Source of the DNA: Phenylobacterium sp. J426 | Lineage (GTDB): Bacteria > Pseudomonadota > Alphaproteobacteria > Caulobacterales > Caulobacteraceae | Length of the DNA stretch: 64,000 nucleotides | Assembly: GCF_024699945.1 (NCBI RefSeq) | Contig: NZ_JAJOMY010000001.1 | Span: 744,001 to 808,000 of the forward strand | Direction of reading: 5' to 3' | The notes under the pieces: model-generated | The model's input: only the letters and a program-made list of their open reading frames with translations | The model's database searches: none | Told to the model about the DNA's origin: nothing | Shown: piece after piece, positions 29,241 through 38,864 of the stretch | Numbering within the stretch: the stretch's first letter is position 1 | Layout: every line of letters begins with the position of its first letter | Made by a program: the position numbers and the translations under genes

Positions 29241-30889
29241 TCACGCGCCGCTGAGCGCCGAGAGCCCGTCACCGTCGGGCGAGACGCGGAAGCTCTTGAC
29301 CGGCGCGGCCTTGAAGTCTCGCGACGTGATGGTGGAGACGCCCACCAGGTCGGCCTTAGCCGCATCGCGAGTCAGGGTCAGCAGCACGAAGCCCTTGGCC
29401 ACCTGGTTGTTGTAGACCACCTCGAGGTTGGTCCGGGCGATCAGCTCGCCCGTGTCGATCCCGGGAGCGAACTCGCCGGCCCCGGGGCTGGTGATCCCCG
29501 TCGTGCCGAACTCGCAGGCGACGCGCCGCCCCTCGGCGTCGTGCAGCTCGTTGGCCCAGAACGAATGGCTGTCTCCGGACACCACGATCGGCCGGGCGCG
29601 CGCCGCGCGGAACAGTCCGTAGAGCCGCTCCCGGTCGGCGGGGTAGCCGTCCCACATGTCCAGCGCCACCGGCAGGCCGAGCTCGGCCGCCTGGGCGTTG
29701 CGGTCCAGGCGCTGCAGCGCCCGCGGCGTCGCAGCGGCGACCTCCTCGGGCTTCAGGTCCTTGCGGCTGAAGGCGTTGACCCTGGCCATCACCACCTGGT
29801 TGCCGATCACCTGCCAGGTGTGGCCGGCCTTCACCGAGCGAGCCAGCTCCTTCCCGACCCAGGCCTCCTGCCGCGCGCCCATCATGCGGCGGTTCGGATC
29901 GTTGAGCTTGGCGCGGAAGGCCGCCACGTCCGGCTTGCCGTCGACGACCGGCAGGTCCGTCTCGAGGTCCAGCTGCAGGTCGCGCGCGCCCAGCCGCGTC
30001 TCGATCATGATCAGCGAGGCGAGGTCGCCGAAGTGGAACGCCCGCTCCGTCGCCGAGACGAAGTCCTGTCCGGCCGCCGGCTCGCGGATCGGCATCCACT
30101 CGAAATAGGCCTTCAGCGCCGCCGCCTTGCGGGCGTTCCAGTCGCCCTCCTGCGCCGGCGTATGGTTCTCCGCCCCGTGCATCCAGCTGTTGTTGGCCGT
30201 CTCGTGATCGTCCCACGCCACGATCCAGGGCGCGCGCGCATGGGCCGCCTGCAGGTCCGATCGGCCTTGTACTGGGCGTGCCGCTGGCGGTAGTCCGCCA
30301 GGCTGATGATCTCGCGCGGCGGGTCGTGTGGCCGCTCGCCCGCGACGGGCGAGTTCATGCCGTAGCTGCCCGGCCCGCCGTACTCGTAGATGTAGTCGCC
30401 CAAGTGCAGCACCGCATCGACCCGCGGCAGGTCGGCGATGGCGCGATAGGCGTTGAAATAGCCGTTCGGGTAGAGCGTGCAGGACGCCACGGCGAGCACC
30501 ACGTCCTTGGTCCCGCCCTTCGGCAGGGTGATCGTGCGGCCCGTCGGCGACGTGACGCCCTCGGCCTCGAACTCGAAGGTGTAGGCGCGGCCCGGGTCGA
30601 GCCCCGTCACGTCGACCTTGGCCGTGTAGTCGCGGTCGGCTCCGGTGACGCCCGAGCCCTGCTTCGCGCCGCCGGCTCGCCGATCGACCGGGTTCACCCG
30701 CCAGCGGTAGGCCACCGTTCCGCCCGGCGACGCCGGCGTGATGCGCGTCCAGATCACCACCCGGTCCTGCAGCGGGTCGCCGGACGCCACGCCATGGTTG
30801 AAGGCGACCTTGCCGGCGGCCTGCGCCATTGCCGGCGTCGCCGCGCCCAGACCCAGCAGCGCGATTGCTTTGCGTCGATCGACCTTCAT
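29241..30889 (-). CDS. phoD: PhoD-family alkaline phosphatase D, one frameshift
   Basis: Exported Ca/Fe phosphomono- and diesterase. The N-terminus, MKVDRRKAIALLGLGAATP..., is a twin-arginine signal ending AMAQA, as usual for PhoD. The PhoD N-domain has FNHGVASGDPLQDRVVIWTRITP; the phosphatase domain has HLGDYIYEYGGPGSYG, APWIVAWDDHETANNSWMHGAE, and VVSGDSHSFWANEL. One G is missing near 30258; restoring it turns DRTCR into DRDLQAAHARAP and gives 549 residues. Start at 30889 follows GGGGGAACGG. Divergent from the ferritin-like gene. Confidence 0.93.
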
Positions 30890-30954
30890 CGCCGTTCCCC
30901 CTGAACCATCGCCCACGTATTAGTCGGCGCAACACCACAGGAGCATGACAATCG

Positions 30955-31272
30955 ATGTCGAAGGAAGGCCTCCACGTCCCGCGCGAGAAGCTGTCGCGCG
31001 ACACCCTCAACAAGCACTACGCGATCACCTCGATCATCGAGGAGCTGGAGGCCGTCGACTGGTACCGGCAGCGCGCCGACGACTGCGACGACGAGGAGCT
31101 GAAGAAGATCCTGCTGCACAACGCGCGCGAGGAGCTGGAGCACGCGGCGATGGTGCTGGAGTGGCTGCGCCGTAACGACGAGGAAGCGCACGAGCAGTTC
31201 TCGGAATACCTCTTCAAGGAAGGCTCCATCGCCGGCCACGAGGAGGGCGCCAGCGAGAAGCATGGCCTCTGA
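30955..31272 (+). CDS. encapsulated-ferritin-like (EncFtn) protein without encapsulin partner
   Basis: 105-residue two-helix ferritin-like protein closely resembling the EncFtn cargo of encapsulins (Rhodospirillum Rru_A0973 type). The ferroxidase ligands align with Glu30, Glu60 and His63; the flanking Trp36-Tyr37 and the entry-site acids Glu29 and Glu32 are also present, in ELEAVDWYRQRADDC and NAREELEHAAMVLEWLRRND. EncFtn forms ring decamers that oxidise iron inside the shell. Here the protein stops at EEGASEKHGL, with no GSLxIGSL-like loading peptide, and no encapsulin shell gene lies in the window. AGGAG lies 11 bases upstream. Its end overlaps the RluD-type gene by 11 bases. Confidence 0.88.
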   Translation: MSKEGLHVPREKLSRDTLNKHYAITSIIEELEAVDWYRQRADDCDDEELKKILLHNAREELEHAAMVLEWLRRNDEEAHEQFSEYLFKEGSIAGHEEGASEKHGL

Positions 31273-32251
31273 GGACGACGTCGCCGTCGAAGGCGAACTC
31301 CGGACCGTCGAGGTTCCGGAGCACGCCGCGGGCGAGCGCATCGACAAGGTGCTGGCGGGGCTGCTCCCGGAGCTGTCCCGCGCCCGCCTGCAGGCGCTGA
31401 TCGCCGAGGGTCGCGTGACCTTCGGCGACGCCCCCGTGCCGGACGGCAAGCTGAAGGCCCGCGCCGGCGCCTACACGGTCGAGGTGCCGCCGCCCGAGCC
31501 CGCCGAGCCGCAGCCCGAGGCGATCCCGCTCACGGTTCTCTACGAAGACGCGGACCTGGTCGTGATCGACAAGCCGCCGGGCGTGGCGATGCACCCGGCG
31601 CCCGGCAGCGAGACCGGCACCCTCGTCAACGCCCTGCTGCACCATTGCGGCGACACCCTGTCGGGCATCGGCGGCGTCGCCCGCCCGGGCATCGTCCATC
31701 GTATCGACAAGGAGACGTCAGGCGTCGTCGTCGTCGCCAAGACCGACGCCGCGCACCAGGGCCTCTCCGCGCTCTTCGCCGCCCACGACATCGAGCGCCT
31801 TTACATCGCGCTGACCCGCGGCGCGCCGCATCCGCTGAAGGGCACGATCGAGGGCGCCATCGCCCGCTCGACGAACGACCGCAAGAAGATGGCGATGGTG
31901 AAGACCGGCGGCCGCCACGCGATCACGCACTACGCGGTCGAGCGCACCTTCGGTCCGCAGGAGAGGCCGCTGGCGGGCCGCGTCGCCTGCCGGCTGGAAA
32001 CCGGCCGCACGCATCAGATCCGCGTGCACCTGGCGTCGAAAGGGACGCCGTGCCTCGGCGATCCCGTCTACGGCTCCGGCCCCCCGGCCGAGGTCGTGCG
32101 CGCGGCCATCCGCGAAGCCGGCCTCGGCCGCCAGGCCCTCCACGCGGCCGTCCTCGGCTTCCGCCACCCCGTCACGGGCGAGACGCTGCGCTTCGAAAGC
32201 CCGCTCCCCGAGGACATGGCCCGGCTGGAAGCGCTGCTGGGCCGGCTCTAG
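31262..32251 (+). CDS. rluD: RluA/RluD family 23S rRNA pseudouridine synthase
   Basis: Pseudouridine synthase of 329 residues: N-terminal S4 RNA-binding domain (ERIDKVLAGLLPELSRARLQALIAEGRV) and catalytic domain with the essential Asp in VHRIDKETSGVVVVAKTD, plus VIDKPPGVAMHPAPG and CRLETGRTHQIRVHLAS. Domain order and length fit RluD (helix 69 of 23S rRNA), but RluC or RluA-like targets cannot be excluded. In alphaproteobacteria an RluD gene before rpoH is common, as seen here with one gene between. Confidence 0.92.
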   Translation: MASEDDVAVEGELRTVEVPEHAAGERIDKVLAGLLPELSRARLQALIAEGRVTFGDAPVPDGKLKARAGAYTVEVPPPEPAEPQPEAIPLTVLYEDADLVVIDKPPGVAMHPAPGSETGTLVNALLHHCGDTLSGIGGVARPGIVHRIDKETSGVVVVAKTDAAHQGLSALFAAHDIERLYIALTRGAPHPLKGTIEGAIARSTNDRKKMAMVKTGGRHAITHYAVERTFGPQERPLAGRVACRLETGRTHQIRVHLASKGTPCLGDPVYGSGPPAEVVRAAIREAGLGRQALHAAVLGFRHPVTGETLRFESPLPEDMARLEALLGRL

Positions 32252-32724
32252 CCCGCCGCTGCGGCCTCGAGCTTGGCGATGTCCAGCTTGACCATCTGCA
32301 TCATGGCCGCCGCGACCCGGTTCGCGGCCGCCTTGTCGGGGCTGCTCATCAGCCGGCTGAGCTGCACCGGAACCACCTGCCACGAGACGCCGAAGCGGTC
32401 CTTCAGCCAGCCGCACTGGCTCTCCTGGCCGCCGCCGCCCAGCAGGGCGTCCCAGTAGCGGTCGACCTCCGCCTGGGTGTGGCACTCGATCTGGAAGCTG
32501 ATCGCCTCGTCGAACTTGAACTCCGGACCGCCGTTCAGGCCGGTGAAGGGCGTGCCGTCCAGTTCGAAAGCCACCGTCAGCACCTGCCCCGCGCGGTCGC
32601 CCGGCAGACCTTCCGGATAGTACGACGTCTCGGTGATCTTCGAGTTGGGGAAGATCGCGCAATAGAACTCGGCGGCCTCGCCGGCGTCGCGGTCGAACCA
32701 CAGGCAGTTGGTGATCTTCGGCAT
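32248..32724 (-). CDS. PhnB-like VOC family protein
   Basis: 158-residue protein of the PhnB/3-demethylubiquinone methyltransferase-like VOC family. Signature: MPKITNCLWFDRDAGEAAEFYCAIFP..., SYYPEGLPGDRAGQVLTVAFEL, FTGLNGGPEFKFDEAISF, and the C-terminal GWLKDRFGVSWQVVPVQL. Function uncertain; despite the old name it is not a methyltransferase by sequence. Start follows GGAGGACGGAAG. Four-base tail overlap with rluD. Confidence 0.88.
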   Translation of the reverse strand: MPKITNCLWFDRDAGEAAEFYCAIFPNSKITETSYYPEGLPGDRAGQVLTVAFELDGTPFTGLNGGPEFKFDEAISFQIECHTQAEVDRYWDALLGGGGQESQCGWLKDRFGVSWQVVPVQLSRLMSSPDKAAANRVAAAMMQMVKLDIAKLEAAAAG

Positions 32725-33065
32725 CTTCCGTCCTCCGGTTGCGTGCGGCCGACGAGACCCTATCTTCGGGACCAGCGCCGCCTTCGAGCACAGGACGATC
32801 GGGGCAGGTCGAAGCCGACAGCCTCTCGGTGAAAACGCCGCCGCTGCGAGCTTCGCTAACACCGCATGTGAGAAAGCCTGCCTTGATGACGCCCAAGTCG
32901 AGGCGTACATAATGCCCCACTAGAGCAGTCGGACTTTCTGGGCCTTCTCCCACGGCCTAGCTTCCTCGAAACTTCGTACCTATCTGAAAGGTTGGAGGGG
33001 GCGATGGTCCTTTGCGCGTCGGGTTGGCGCGCGGCCTGAGGTCCGCATCCGAGAGGGGATATTCC
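32725..33065 (+). promoter_or_regulatory. 341-base region upstream of rpoH
   Basis: No gene is seen. It must hold the rpoH promoter(s) and the divergent PhnB-like promoter. Best sigma70-like pair toward rpoH is TTGATG (32883-32888) and TACATA (32906-32911), spaced 17. Caulobacter rpoH also has a heat-shock promoter; I found only poor matches to CTTGAA with CCCATnT here. The rpoH ribosome site is GAGAGGGGA before 33066. Confidence 0.35.
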
Positions 33066-33953
33066 ATGGCCGCGAACGCGCTTGCCGTCATGTCGCCGGA
33101 AGGCGGCCTCAGCCGGTATCTTTCCGAAATCCGCAAATTCCCGATGCTGGCCAAGGACGAGGAGTTCATGCTGGCCAAGCGGTGGACCGAGCACCAGGAC
33201 CCCGAGGCGGCGCACCGCCTGGTGACCAGCCACCTGCGTCTCGTGGCGAAGATCGCCATGGGCTACCGCGGCTACGGCCTGCCCATCGGCGAGGTGATCT
33301 CCGAAGGCAACGTCGGCCTGATGCAGGCGGTGAAGAAGTTCGACCCGGACAAGGGCTTCCGCCTTGCGACCTACGCCATGTGGTGGATCCGCGCCTCGAT
33401 CCAGGAATACATCCTGCGGTCCTGGAGCCTCGTGAAGATGGGAACCACCGCGGCGCAGAAGAAGCTGTTCTTCAACCTGCGGAAGGCCAAGTCCGAGATC
33501 GCCGCCCTGCAGGAGGGCGACCTTCGCCCCGACCAGGTCAGCCAGATCGCCACCAAGCTGGGCGTGCTGGACGAGGAAGTCGTGTCGATGAACCGTCGGC
33601 TGTCCGGCGGCGACGCCTCGCTGAACTCGCCGCTGCGTTCGGACAGCGAGAGCGAATGGCAGGACTGGTTGGTCGACGATCAGACGCCCTCGCAGGAGAG
33701 CGTGATCGCCGACACGCAGGAGAAGAACCTGCGCATGAGCCTGCTCGAAGAGGCGATGACCGAGCTCACCGACCGTGAGCGGCACATCCTCACCGAGCGC
33801 CGCCTGAAGGACGAGCCCACCACCCTGGAAGAGCTCGCCTCGCAGTACGGGGTCAGCCGCGAGCGCGTGCGTCAGATCGAGGTGCGCGCCTTCGAGAAGC
33901 TGCAGAAGTCGATGCGCGCCGCCGCCGAAGAGCGGAACTTGGTCGACGCCTGA
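33066..33953 (+). CDS. rpoH: RNA polymerase heat-shock sigma factor
   Basis: Sigma-32 of 295 residues, usual length. Region 1.2/2: LSRYLSEIRKFPMLAKDEEFMLAKRW, VTSHLRLVAKIAMGYRGYGL, LMQAVKKFDPDKGFRLATYAMWWIRASIQEYILRSWS. The RpoH box QKKLFFNLRK, which separates RpoH from RpoD and RpoS, is present. Region 4 helix-turn-helix: TLEELASQYGVSRERVRQIEVRAFEKLQ. Start at 33066 follows GAGAGGGGA; an earlier in-frame start at 33012 has no ribosome site. Confidence 0.97.
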   Translation: MAANALAVMSPEGGLSRYLSEIRKFPMLAKDEEFMLAKRWTEHQDPEAAHRLVTSHLRLVAKIAMGYRGYGLPIGEVISEGNVGLMQAVKKFDPDKGFRLATYAMWWIRASIQEYILRSWSLVKMGTTAAQKKLFFNLRKAKSEIAALQEGDLRPDQVSQIATKLGVLDEEVVSMNRRLSGGDASLNSPLRSDSESEWQDWLVDDQTPSQESVIADTQEKNLRMSLLEEAMTELTDRERHILTERRLKDEPTTLEELASQYGVSRERVRQIEVRAFEKLQKSMRAAAEERNLVDA

Positions 33954-33960
33954 TCTCTCG

Positions 33961-33994
33961 CCTCTCCCCTCTTGCTGCACGTGGGGGGGAGAGG
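33961..33994. repeat. CCTCTCCCC/GGGGAGAGG hairpin between rpoH and the receiver gene
   Basis: Nine-base perfect arms CCTCTCCCC (33961-33969) and GGGGAGAGG (33986-33994) with a 16-base loop, lying between two convergent stops. No T-run follows. The same arm sequence recurs at 49292-49322, so this is an extragenic palindrome family that may serve as a bidirectional terminator. Confidence 0.6.
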
Positions 33995-33995
33995 A

Positions 33996-34808
33996 TCAGG
34001 CCGCGATGATGACCTCTTCCCTCGGCATGTAAGCCAGGAGGGATGCGGCGTGCTTGGCCACTTCCGGCCCCTTGAGCGGCACGCCGGCCTTCTTGCACGT
34101 CACCATGTAGCGGGCGAGCTCGGCCGCCGCGGTGGTCAGCTTCAGGTCGGCCGCGGCCGTTGCCGCCTTCTGGATCGCTTGCACCTGCGTCTCGATGGCC
34201 CGGGTCGCCTGCGCCGGATCGGTGTCGAACGACGCCACGGCCGAACGCAGAATCTTCAGGGCCTGAGCCAGCCGGGCGGCGTCAGGGGTCTGGCGGCTGT
34301 CGGTGCGCCGCTTCAGCGGGCCCGTGTAATCGCCCGAGTTGAACCGTCGCCGGTCCGGGCCGACGTAGCCCACCGCCTCGATCCAGTCGCGCTGGCGCAG
34401 CGTCACCGCCTCCAGCCGCCGCAGCAGGTCCTTCATCGTGAAAGGCCGGCGCAGGAACTCGTGCACGCCGGCGTCGCGGGCGGCCAGGATGCTGGCGGCC
34501 GTCGCCGTGCCGGTCACCATGATCACCGGGACCTTGCGGGCCCCGAACTGGCTGCGTCGCAGCTTCTTGGTGAACTCCACGCCGGTGGTCTTGGCGAAGG
34601 TCAGCTCGACGAAGACGATCTGCGGGTCGACCTGTTCGCACAGCTTCAGGCCGCGTTCCGGCGTCGTGGCGATCCAGGTCTGCGAGCGGGCGATGTTGCG
34701 CATCGCCTCGCCGATCATCGCGGCGCTCGTCGCCTGCGGATCGACGATCAGCACCCTTTGCAGGTGCGGAGCCATCCGCCGGATCGTTCTCTTGTCGTCG
34801 TCGAACAC
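33996..34808 (-). CDS. receiver-domain protein with degenerate phosphorylation site
   Basis: 270 residues from a GTG start with GAGG upstream. Residues about 17-135 have the receiver fold: RVLIVDPQATSAAMIGEAM, DPQIVFVELTFAKTTGVEFTKKL, VPVIMVTGTATAASILAARDAGVHEFLRRPFTMKDL. The phospho-acceptor Asp is replaced by Glu (VFVEL), the switch Lys by Arg (LRRPF), and only one acidic residue remains in the first acidic pocket (VDP). The C-terminal 130 residues have no DNA-binding motif; they look helical (ALKILRSAVASFDTDPAQATRAIETQVQAIQKAA) with a final RYMVTCKKAGVPLKGPEVAKHA. Role unknown; likely a phosphorylation-independent partner protein. Confidence 0.82.
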   Translation of the reverse strand: MFDDDKRTIRRMAPHLQRVLIVDPQATSAAMIGEAMRNIARSQTWIATTPERGLKLCEQVDPQIVFVELTFAKTTGVEFTKKLRRSQFGARKVPVIMVTGTATAASILAARDAGVHEFLRRPFTMKDLLRRLEAVTLRQRDWIEAVGYVGPDRRRFNSGDYTGPLKRRTDSRQTPDAARLAQALKILRSAVASFDTDPAQATRAIETQVQAIQKAATAAADLKLTTAAAELARYMVTCKKAGVPLKGPEVAKHAASLLAYMPREEVIIAA

Positions 34809-34893
34809 GGAGACCTCTTCAGCCCCTCGCTTACGACGCTTGCGTAAAGGAACTCAGATCGAACGCCGTGCTGCGGCGATCCGTCTGGGCTCC

Positions 34894-36181
34894 CTAGTCC
34901 TGGAAGGGATCCCGCATGAGGATGGTGTCGTCCCGCTCCGGACTCGTCGACAGCAGGGCCACCGGCGCGCCGATCAGCTCCTCGATCCGCCGGACGTACT
35001 TCACGGCATTGGCCGGCAGGTCCTTCCAGGACCTGGCGCCCTGCGTGGTCTCGCTCCAGCCCTCCATCTCCTCGTAGACGGGCGTCAGCTGGCCCTGCGC
35101 CTTCAGGCCCGCCGGCAGGTAGCCGACGGGCTCGCCGTTCAGCGCGTAGCCGGTGCAGATCTTCAGCTTCGGCAGCCCGTCCAGGACGTCGAGCTTGGTC
35201 AGCGCGATGCCCGCGATGCCGTTCAGCGCCACCGACTGGCGCACCAGCGCCGCGTCGAACCAGCCGCAACGGCGCGAGCGCCCGGTCACCGTGCCGAACT
35301 CCCTGCCGACCGTGCCCAGGTGCTGTCCGACCTCGTCCTTGAGCTCGGTCGGGAACGGCCCTTCGCCGACGCGAGTGGTGTAGGCCTTCACGATGCCCAG
35401 CACATAGCCCGGCCCTTTCGGCCCCAGACCCGAGCCCGCAGCCGCCTGGCCGGCCACCGTGTTCGACGAGGTCACATACGGATAGGTGCCGTGGTCGACG
35501 TCCAGCAGCGCCCCTTGCGCGCCTTCGAACAGGACCCGTCGGCCCTTCTTCACCACCTCGTCGAGCATCAGCCACGCAGGACGCGCGAAGGGCAGGATCT
35601 TCGGCGCCATCTCCTCCAGCTCTGCCAGCAGGGCGGCGCCGTCGTATTCCGGGAGGCCCAGGCCCCGCCGCAGCGGCGTGTGGTGCGCCAGCAGGCGGTC
35701 GATCTTGGCCTCGAGCGCCGCGCGGTCGGCGAGGTCCGCGACGCGGATCGCCCGGCGGCCCACCTTGTCCTCATAGGCCGGGCCGATGCCGCGGCCGGTG
35801 GTGCCGATCTTGTTCACCGCAGCGGCTTCCCGCGCCTGGTCGAGGTCCCGATGCAGCGGCAGGATGAGGCACGCGTTGTCGGCCAGGACCAGCAGTTCCG
35901 GCGTGATCTTCACGCCCTGCTCGCCCAGCGTCGCGATCTCCTTCAGCAGGTGCCAGGGATCGACGACCACGCCGTTGCCGATGATCGACAGCTTGCCCTG
36001 CACCACGCCTGAGGGCAGCAGCGACAGCTTGTACACCTGGTCGCCCACCACGAGCGTGTGGCCGGCGTTATGGCCGCCCTGGAAGCGCACGACCACGTCG
36101 GCGCGATTGGACAGCCAGTCCACCAGCTTGCCCTTGCCCTCGTCGCCCCACTGGGGCGCCGATCACCGTCACATTGGCCAT
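34894..36181 (-). CDS. purA: adenylosuccinate synthetase, frameshift near the N-terminus
   Basis: Joins IMP and aspartate with GTP, first step from IMP to AMP. Start at 36181 (ATGGCCAATGTG). The glycine-rich loop reads [21 protein letters not shown] only after removing one C from the gcgccccag near 36157. Other motifs are intact: [78 protein letters not shown] and [10 protein letters not shown]. Repaired length 428 residues, normal. An essential-type gene, so the break is almost surely an error. Confidence 0.95.
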
Positions 36182-36323
36182 GGGTACGATCCTTCCACCT
36201 GCCCGGAGAAACGCCTCCCGGCCCTTCGACAGGTGCTCGGCGGGGGGCGGGGATCGATTGCGGCGCCCGTTTAGACCAAGTGGCCCTCGCCCTCAAGGCG
36301 CCCCGGCGCTATCACCCGCCTTC

Positions 36324-36743
36324 ATGGACATCCCGCGCTTCCACCTCGCCTTCCCCGTCCGCGATCTCGAAGAGGCTCGCGCCTTCTACGGGGGCTTGCT
36401 CGGGTGCCCCGAGGGCCGTTCCAGCCCCGAGTGGATCGACTTTGATTTCCACGGCCATCAGATCGTTGCTCACCTCGCGCCGGGCGAGATCGGCCACAGG
36501 TCTACGAACGCCGTCGACGGCGAGGACGTGCCGGTCCGCCACTTTGGCGTGATCCTGCCCCTGCCGGAATGGCATGAGCTGTCCGAGAAGCTGGTCTCCG
36601 CCGGCGTGAAGTTCATCATCGAACCGCAGATCCGCTTCAAGGGTCAGCCCGGCGAGCAGGCGACCATGTTCTTCCTCGACCCCTCGGGCAATGCGCTGGA
36701 GTTCAAGGCCTTCGCCGACGACGCCATGGTCTTCGCCAAGTGA
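36324..36743 (+). CDS. VOC family (glyoxalase/bleomycin-resistance fold) protein
   Basis: 139-residue dioxygenase-like VOC protein. [47 protein letters not shown] strand (here [19 protein letters not shown]), [20 protein letters not shown] and [15 protein letters not shown] contain the usual His, His and Glu metal ligands. Substrate unknown. No ribosome site is apparent before the ATG. The stop overlaps the GTG of the next gene by four bases, indicating coupling. Confidence 0.87.
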   Translation: MDIPRFHLAFPVRDLEEARAFYGGLLGCPEGRSSPEWIDFDFHGHQIVAHLAPGEIGHRSTNAVDGEDVPVRHFGVILPLPEWHELSEKLVSAGVKFIIEPQIRFKGQPGEQATMFFLDPSGNALEFKAFADDAMVFAK

Positions 36744-37720
36744 CGGTCACCCTCCAGGACATCGAGGCCGCCGCCAGCCGGCTGAAGGGCGTCGCGGTCG
36801 AGACCCCGCTGATCGAGAGCCCGGCGCTGAACGACCGCCTTGGCCTGCGCGTGCTGATCAAGCCCGAGACCCTGCAGCGGGTCGGCGCCTTTAAGTTCCG
36901 CGGCGCCTACAACCGGCTGGTCCAGCTCACCGAAGACGAGCGCCGCCGCGGCGTGGTGGCCTTCTCGTCCGGCAACCACGCCCAGGGCGTGGCGCTCGCC
37001 GCCCAGCTGCTGGGTGTCCCCGCCGTGATCGTCATGCCGAAGGACGCCCCGGCCATCAAGGTGGCGGGGACCCGCGGCTACGGCGCCGAAGTGATGTTCT
37101 ACGACCGCCTGACCGAGAGCCGCGAAGCGATCGCCGCGAAGATCTCGGAAGAGCGCGGCTCGGTCGTGGTCCCGGCCTTCGACGACCCGCACATCGTCGC
37201 GGGCCAAGGCACGGCCGGCCTCGAACTGGTCCGTCAGGCCGAGGCGATGGGCGCGAGCCTCGACGTGGTCGCGACGGGCGTCAGCGGCGGCGGCCTGATC
37301 TCCGGCGTCGCGACCGCCGTGAAGGCGCTCTCGCCAAAGACCGCGATCGTCGGCATCGAGCCCGCCGGCTTCGACGATGCGCTGAAGTCCCTCCGGAAGG
37401 GCGAGATCGTGGTGCAGAAGGCCACGGGCCGCTCGCTGTGCGATGCGCTGGAGAGCCCCTTCGTCGGCGACATCACCTTCCCGATCATGAAGCAGCACGT
37501 CGCCGACGTGGCGCTCGTCACCGACGCCGAGGTGACCGAGGCGATGCGTTACGCCTTCCAGACCCTGAAGCTGGTGGTCGAGCCTGGCGGCGCCGTCAGC
37601 CTGGCCGCCCTCCTGGCGGGCAAGCTCGACACCTTCGGCGGGACGACCGTGGCGCTCATCCTGTCCGGCGGCAACGTCGATCCTGAGCAGTTCGCCCGGA
37701 TCCTCCGCGGCGAGCTCTAG
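36740..37720 (+). CDS. PLP-dependent threonine/serine dehydratase
   Basis: Fold-type II PLP enzyme of 326 residues. Schiff-base Lys in [13 protein letters not shown], cofactor phosphate loop in [12 protein letters not shown], substrate loop [14 protein letters not shown], and the C-terminal [15 protein letters not shown]. There is no ACT regulatory domain, so it belongs to the catabolic TdcB/serine racemase-like group (threonine ammonia-lyase or serine racemase/dehydratase), not biosynthetic IlvA. GTG start overlaps the VOC stop. Confidence 0.9.
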   Translation: MTVTLQDIEAAASRLKGVAVETPLIESPALNDRLGLRVLIKPETLQRVGAFKFRGAYNRLVQLTEDERRRGVVAFSSGNHAQGVALAAQLLGVPAVIVMPKDAPAIKVAGTRGYGAEVMFYDRLTESREAIAAKISEERGSVVVPAFDDPHIVAGQGTAGLELVRQAEAMGASLDVVATGVSGGGLISGVATAVKALSPKTAIVGIEPAGFDDALKSLRKGEIVVQKATGRSLCDALESPFVGDITFPIMKQHVADVALVTDAEVTEAMRYAFQTLKLVVEPGGAVSLAALLAGKLDTFGGTTVALILSGGNVDPEQFARILRGEL

Positions 37721-38805
37721 CGCCCCGTCAGGATCGGCAGCGGCTGGCCGGCCTGCGGATCGAACGCCGTCCAGTCCTCGCCCAACACGGTCAGCGCCGT
37801 GGCCGCGATCTGGCTTTGCGAAACGCAGCCCTCCGGCTTCGCCCCCGCCGCCACGCCCCGCCCGATGGCGCCGATCCAGATGGCGTCCGAGCCTTTGTGA
37901 AGCGGCTTGCCGTGGTGCTTCCACGCGTCGGGCGCGCCCTCGCCGCGGCCGTGGTCGGTGGTGACGATCAGCGTCGTCTTGCCGCGATAGGCGGGGTCCG
38001 CCTGCAGCGTCCGCCACAGCTCCGCGATGTAGCCGTCGGTGCGCTGGGCGGCGTCGAGCATCATGTCGTAGCGGCCCTCATGAGCGAAGTCGTCGGTCTC
38101 GCCATATGACACGAACAGCACCCGCGGCTTGTCGCGCTTCAGCGTCTCCAGCGCATAGCCGTGGGTGATGGCGTCGAGGCGCACCGTCGGCCACAGCCGG
38201 GGGCTCCATCGGGCGAAATCCGCGAGCCTGGCCTCGGCAGGGGTCCGCGCCGGCAGGTCGTCCCAACCGTCGTTCACCGGAACGCCGCTGCGGCCTGCGT
38301 TGATGATGTCCTCGAAGTGATCCCAAGAGCCAAGCGCCCGCACCTTGCCGCGGAACCCCGGGCGCCGGTTCACCCACTCCAGGAAGCTCACGTTGGCGTT
38401 GGGCCCATGCTCGTTCGACCGGATTCGCGGATCAGGCTTGCCGGTGAGGATCTCGTTGTAGCCCGGATACGAGAACCACATCTCGTTCGAGACCTTCGCG
38501 CAGCTGCCGTGATCCCGGTCGCCGATCAGCACGCCGTCCCGCGCGACCACGCCGTTGAGGAACGGCATGAGCGCCGCCGCGCGGTCCGCCGGCGTTACGA
38601 ACCGGCGGCGCACGTCGTCGATCTCATGGACGAAGTCGCGGTTCGCCGCGCGCTCGCGGTCTGCGCCGTGGAAGACCTCCTGCCAGGGCAGCCCGTCCAG
38701 CGTCACCAGCACCAGCCGCCGGTCGTCGGCCGCCCGCGCCGTCGAGCCGAGCGCCACAGCGGTCAGCGCGACGACCGCCGCCAGGAACGTGATGATGCGC
38801 CGCAT
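37717..38805 (-). CDS. exported alkaline-phosphatase-superfamily hydrolase
   Basis: 362 residues with a Sec signal peptide (FLAAVVALTAVALGSTARA). Fold motifs: LVLVTLDGLPWQEVFHGADRE with metal-binding Asp, WFSYPGYNEILTGKPDPR in which a Ser/Thr near SYPGYNE may be the nucleophile, LFVSYGETDDFAHEGRYD and TLIVTTDHGRGEGAPDAWKHHGK supplying the other Asp and His ligands. It resembles the phosphodiesterase/nucleotide pyrophosphatase or sulfatase branches, but the substrate cannot be told. GGAGGGAGAA precedes the ATG. Four-base tail overlap with the dehydratase. Confidence 0.85.
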   Translation of the reverse strand: MRRIITFLAAVVALTAVALGSTARAADDRRLVLVTLDGLPWQEVFHGADRERAANRDFVHEIDDVRRRFVTPADRAAALMPFLNGVVARDGVLIGDRDHGSCAKVSNEMWFSYPGYNEILTGKPDPRIRSNEHGPNANVSFLEWVNRRPGFRGKVRALGSWDHFEDIINAGRSGVPVNDGWDDLPARTPAEARLADFARWSPRLWPTVRLDAITHGYALETLKRDKPRVLFVSYGETDDFAHEGRYDMMLDAAQRTDGYIAELWRTLQADPAYRGKTTLIVTTDHGRGEGAPDAWKHHGKPLHKGSDAIWIGAIGRGVAAGAKPEGCVSQSQIAATALTVLGEDWTAFDPQAGQPLPILTGR

Positions 38806-38864
38806 GGAGTTCTCCCTCCGCCCGCGCCTGGTTAGCGCGGCTGCGGCACGGATCGATGACGGTT

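Noticed and set aside
30945..31175. Alternative frame over the ferritin-like gene
   Set aside because: Arg/Ala-rich translation; the 30955 frame has the complete EncFtn metal site.
32860..33010. Heat-shock (sigma32) promoter before rpoH
   Set aside because: Only poor matches: CTCGAA and CCTATCT are eight bases apart, too close.
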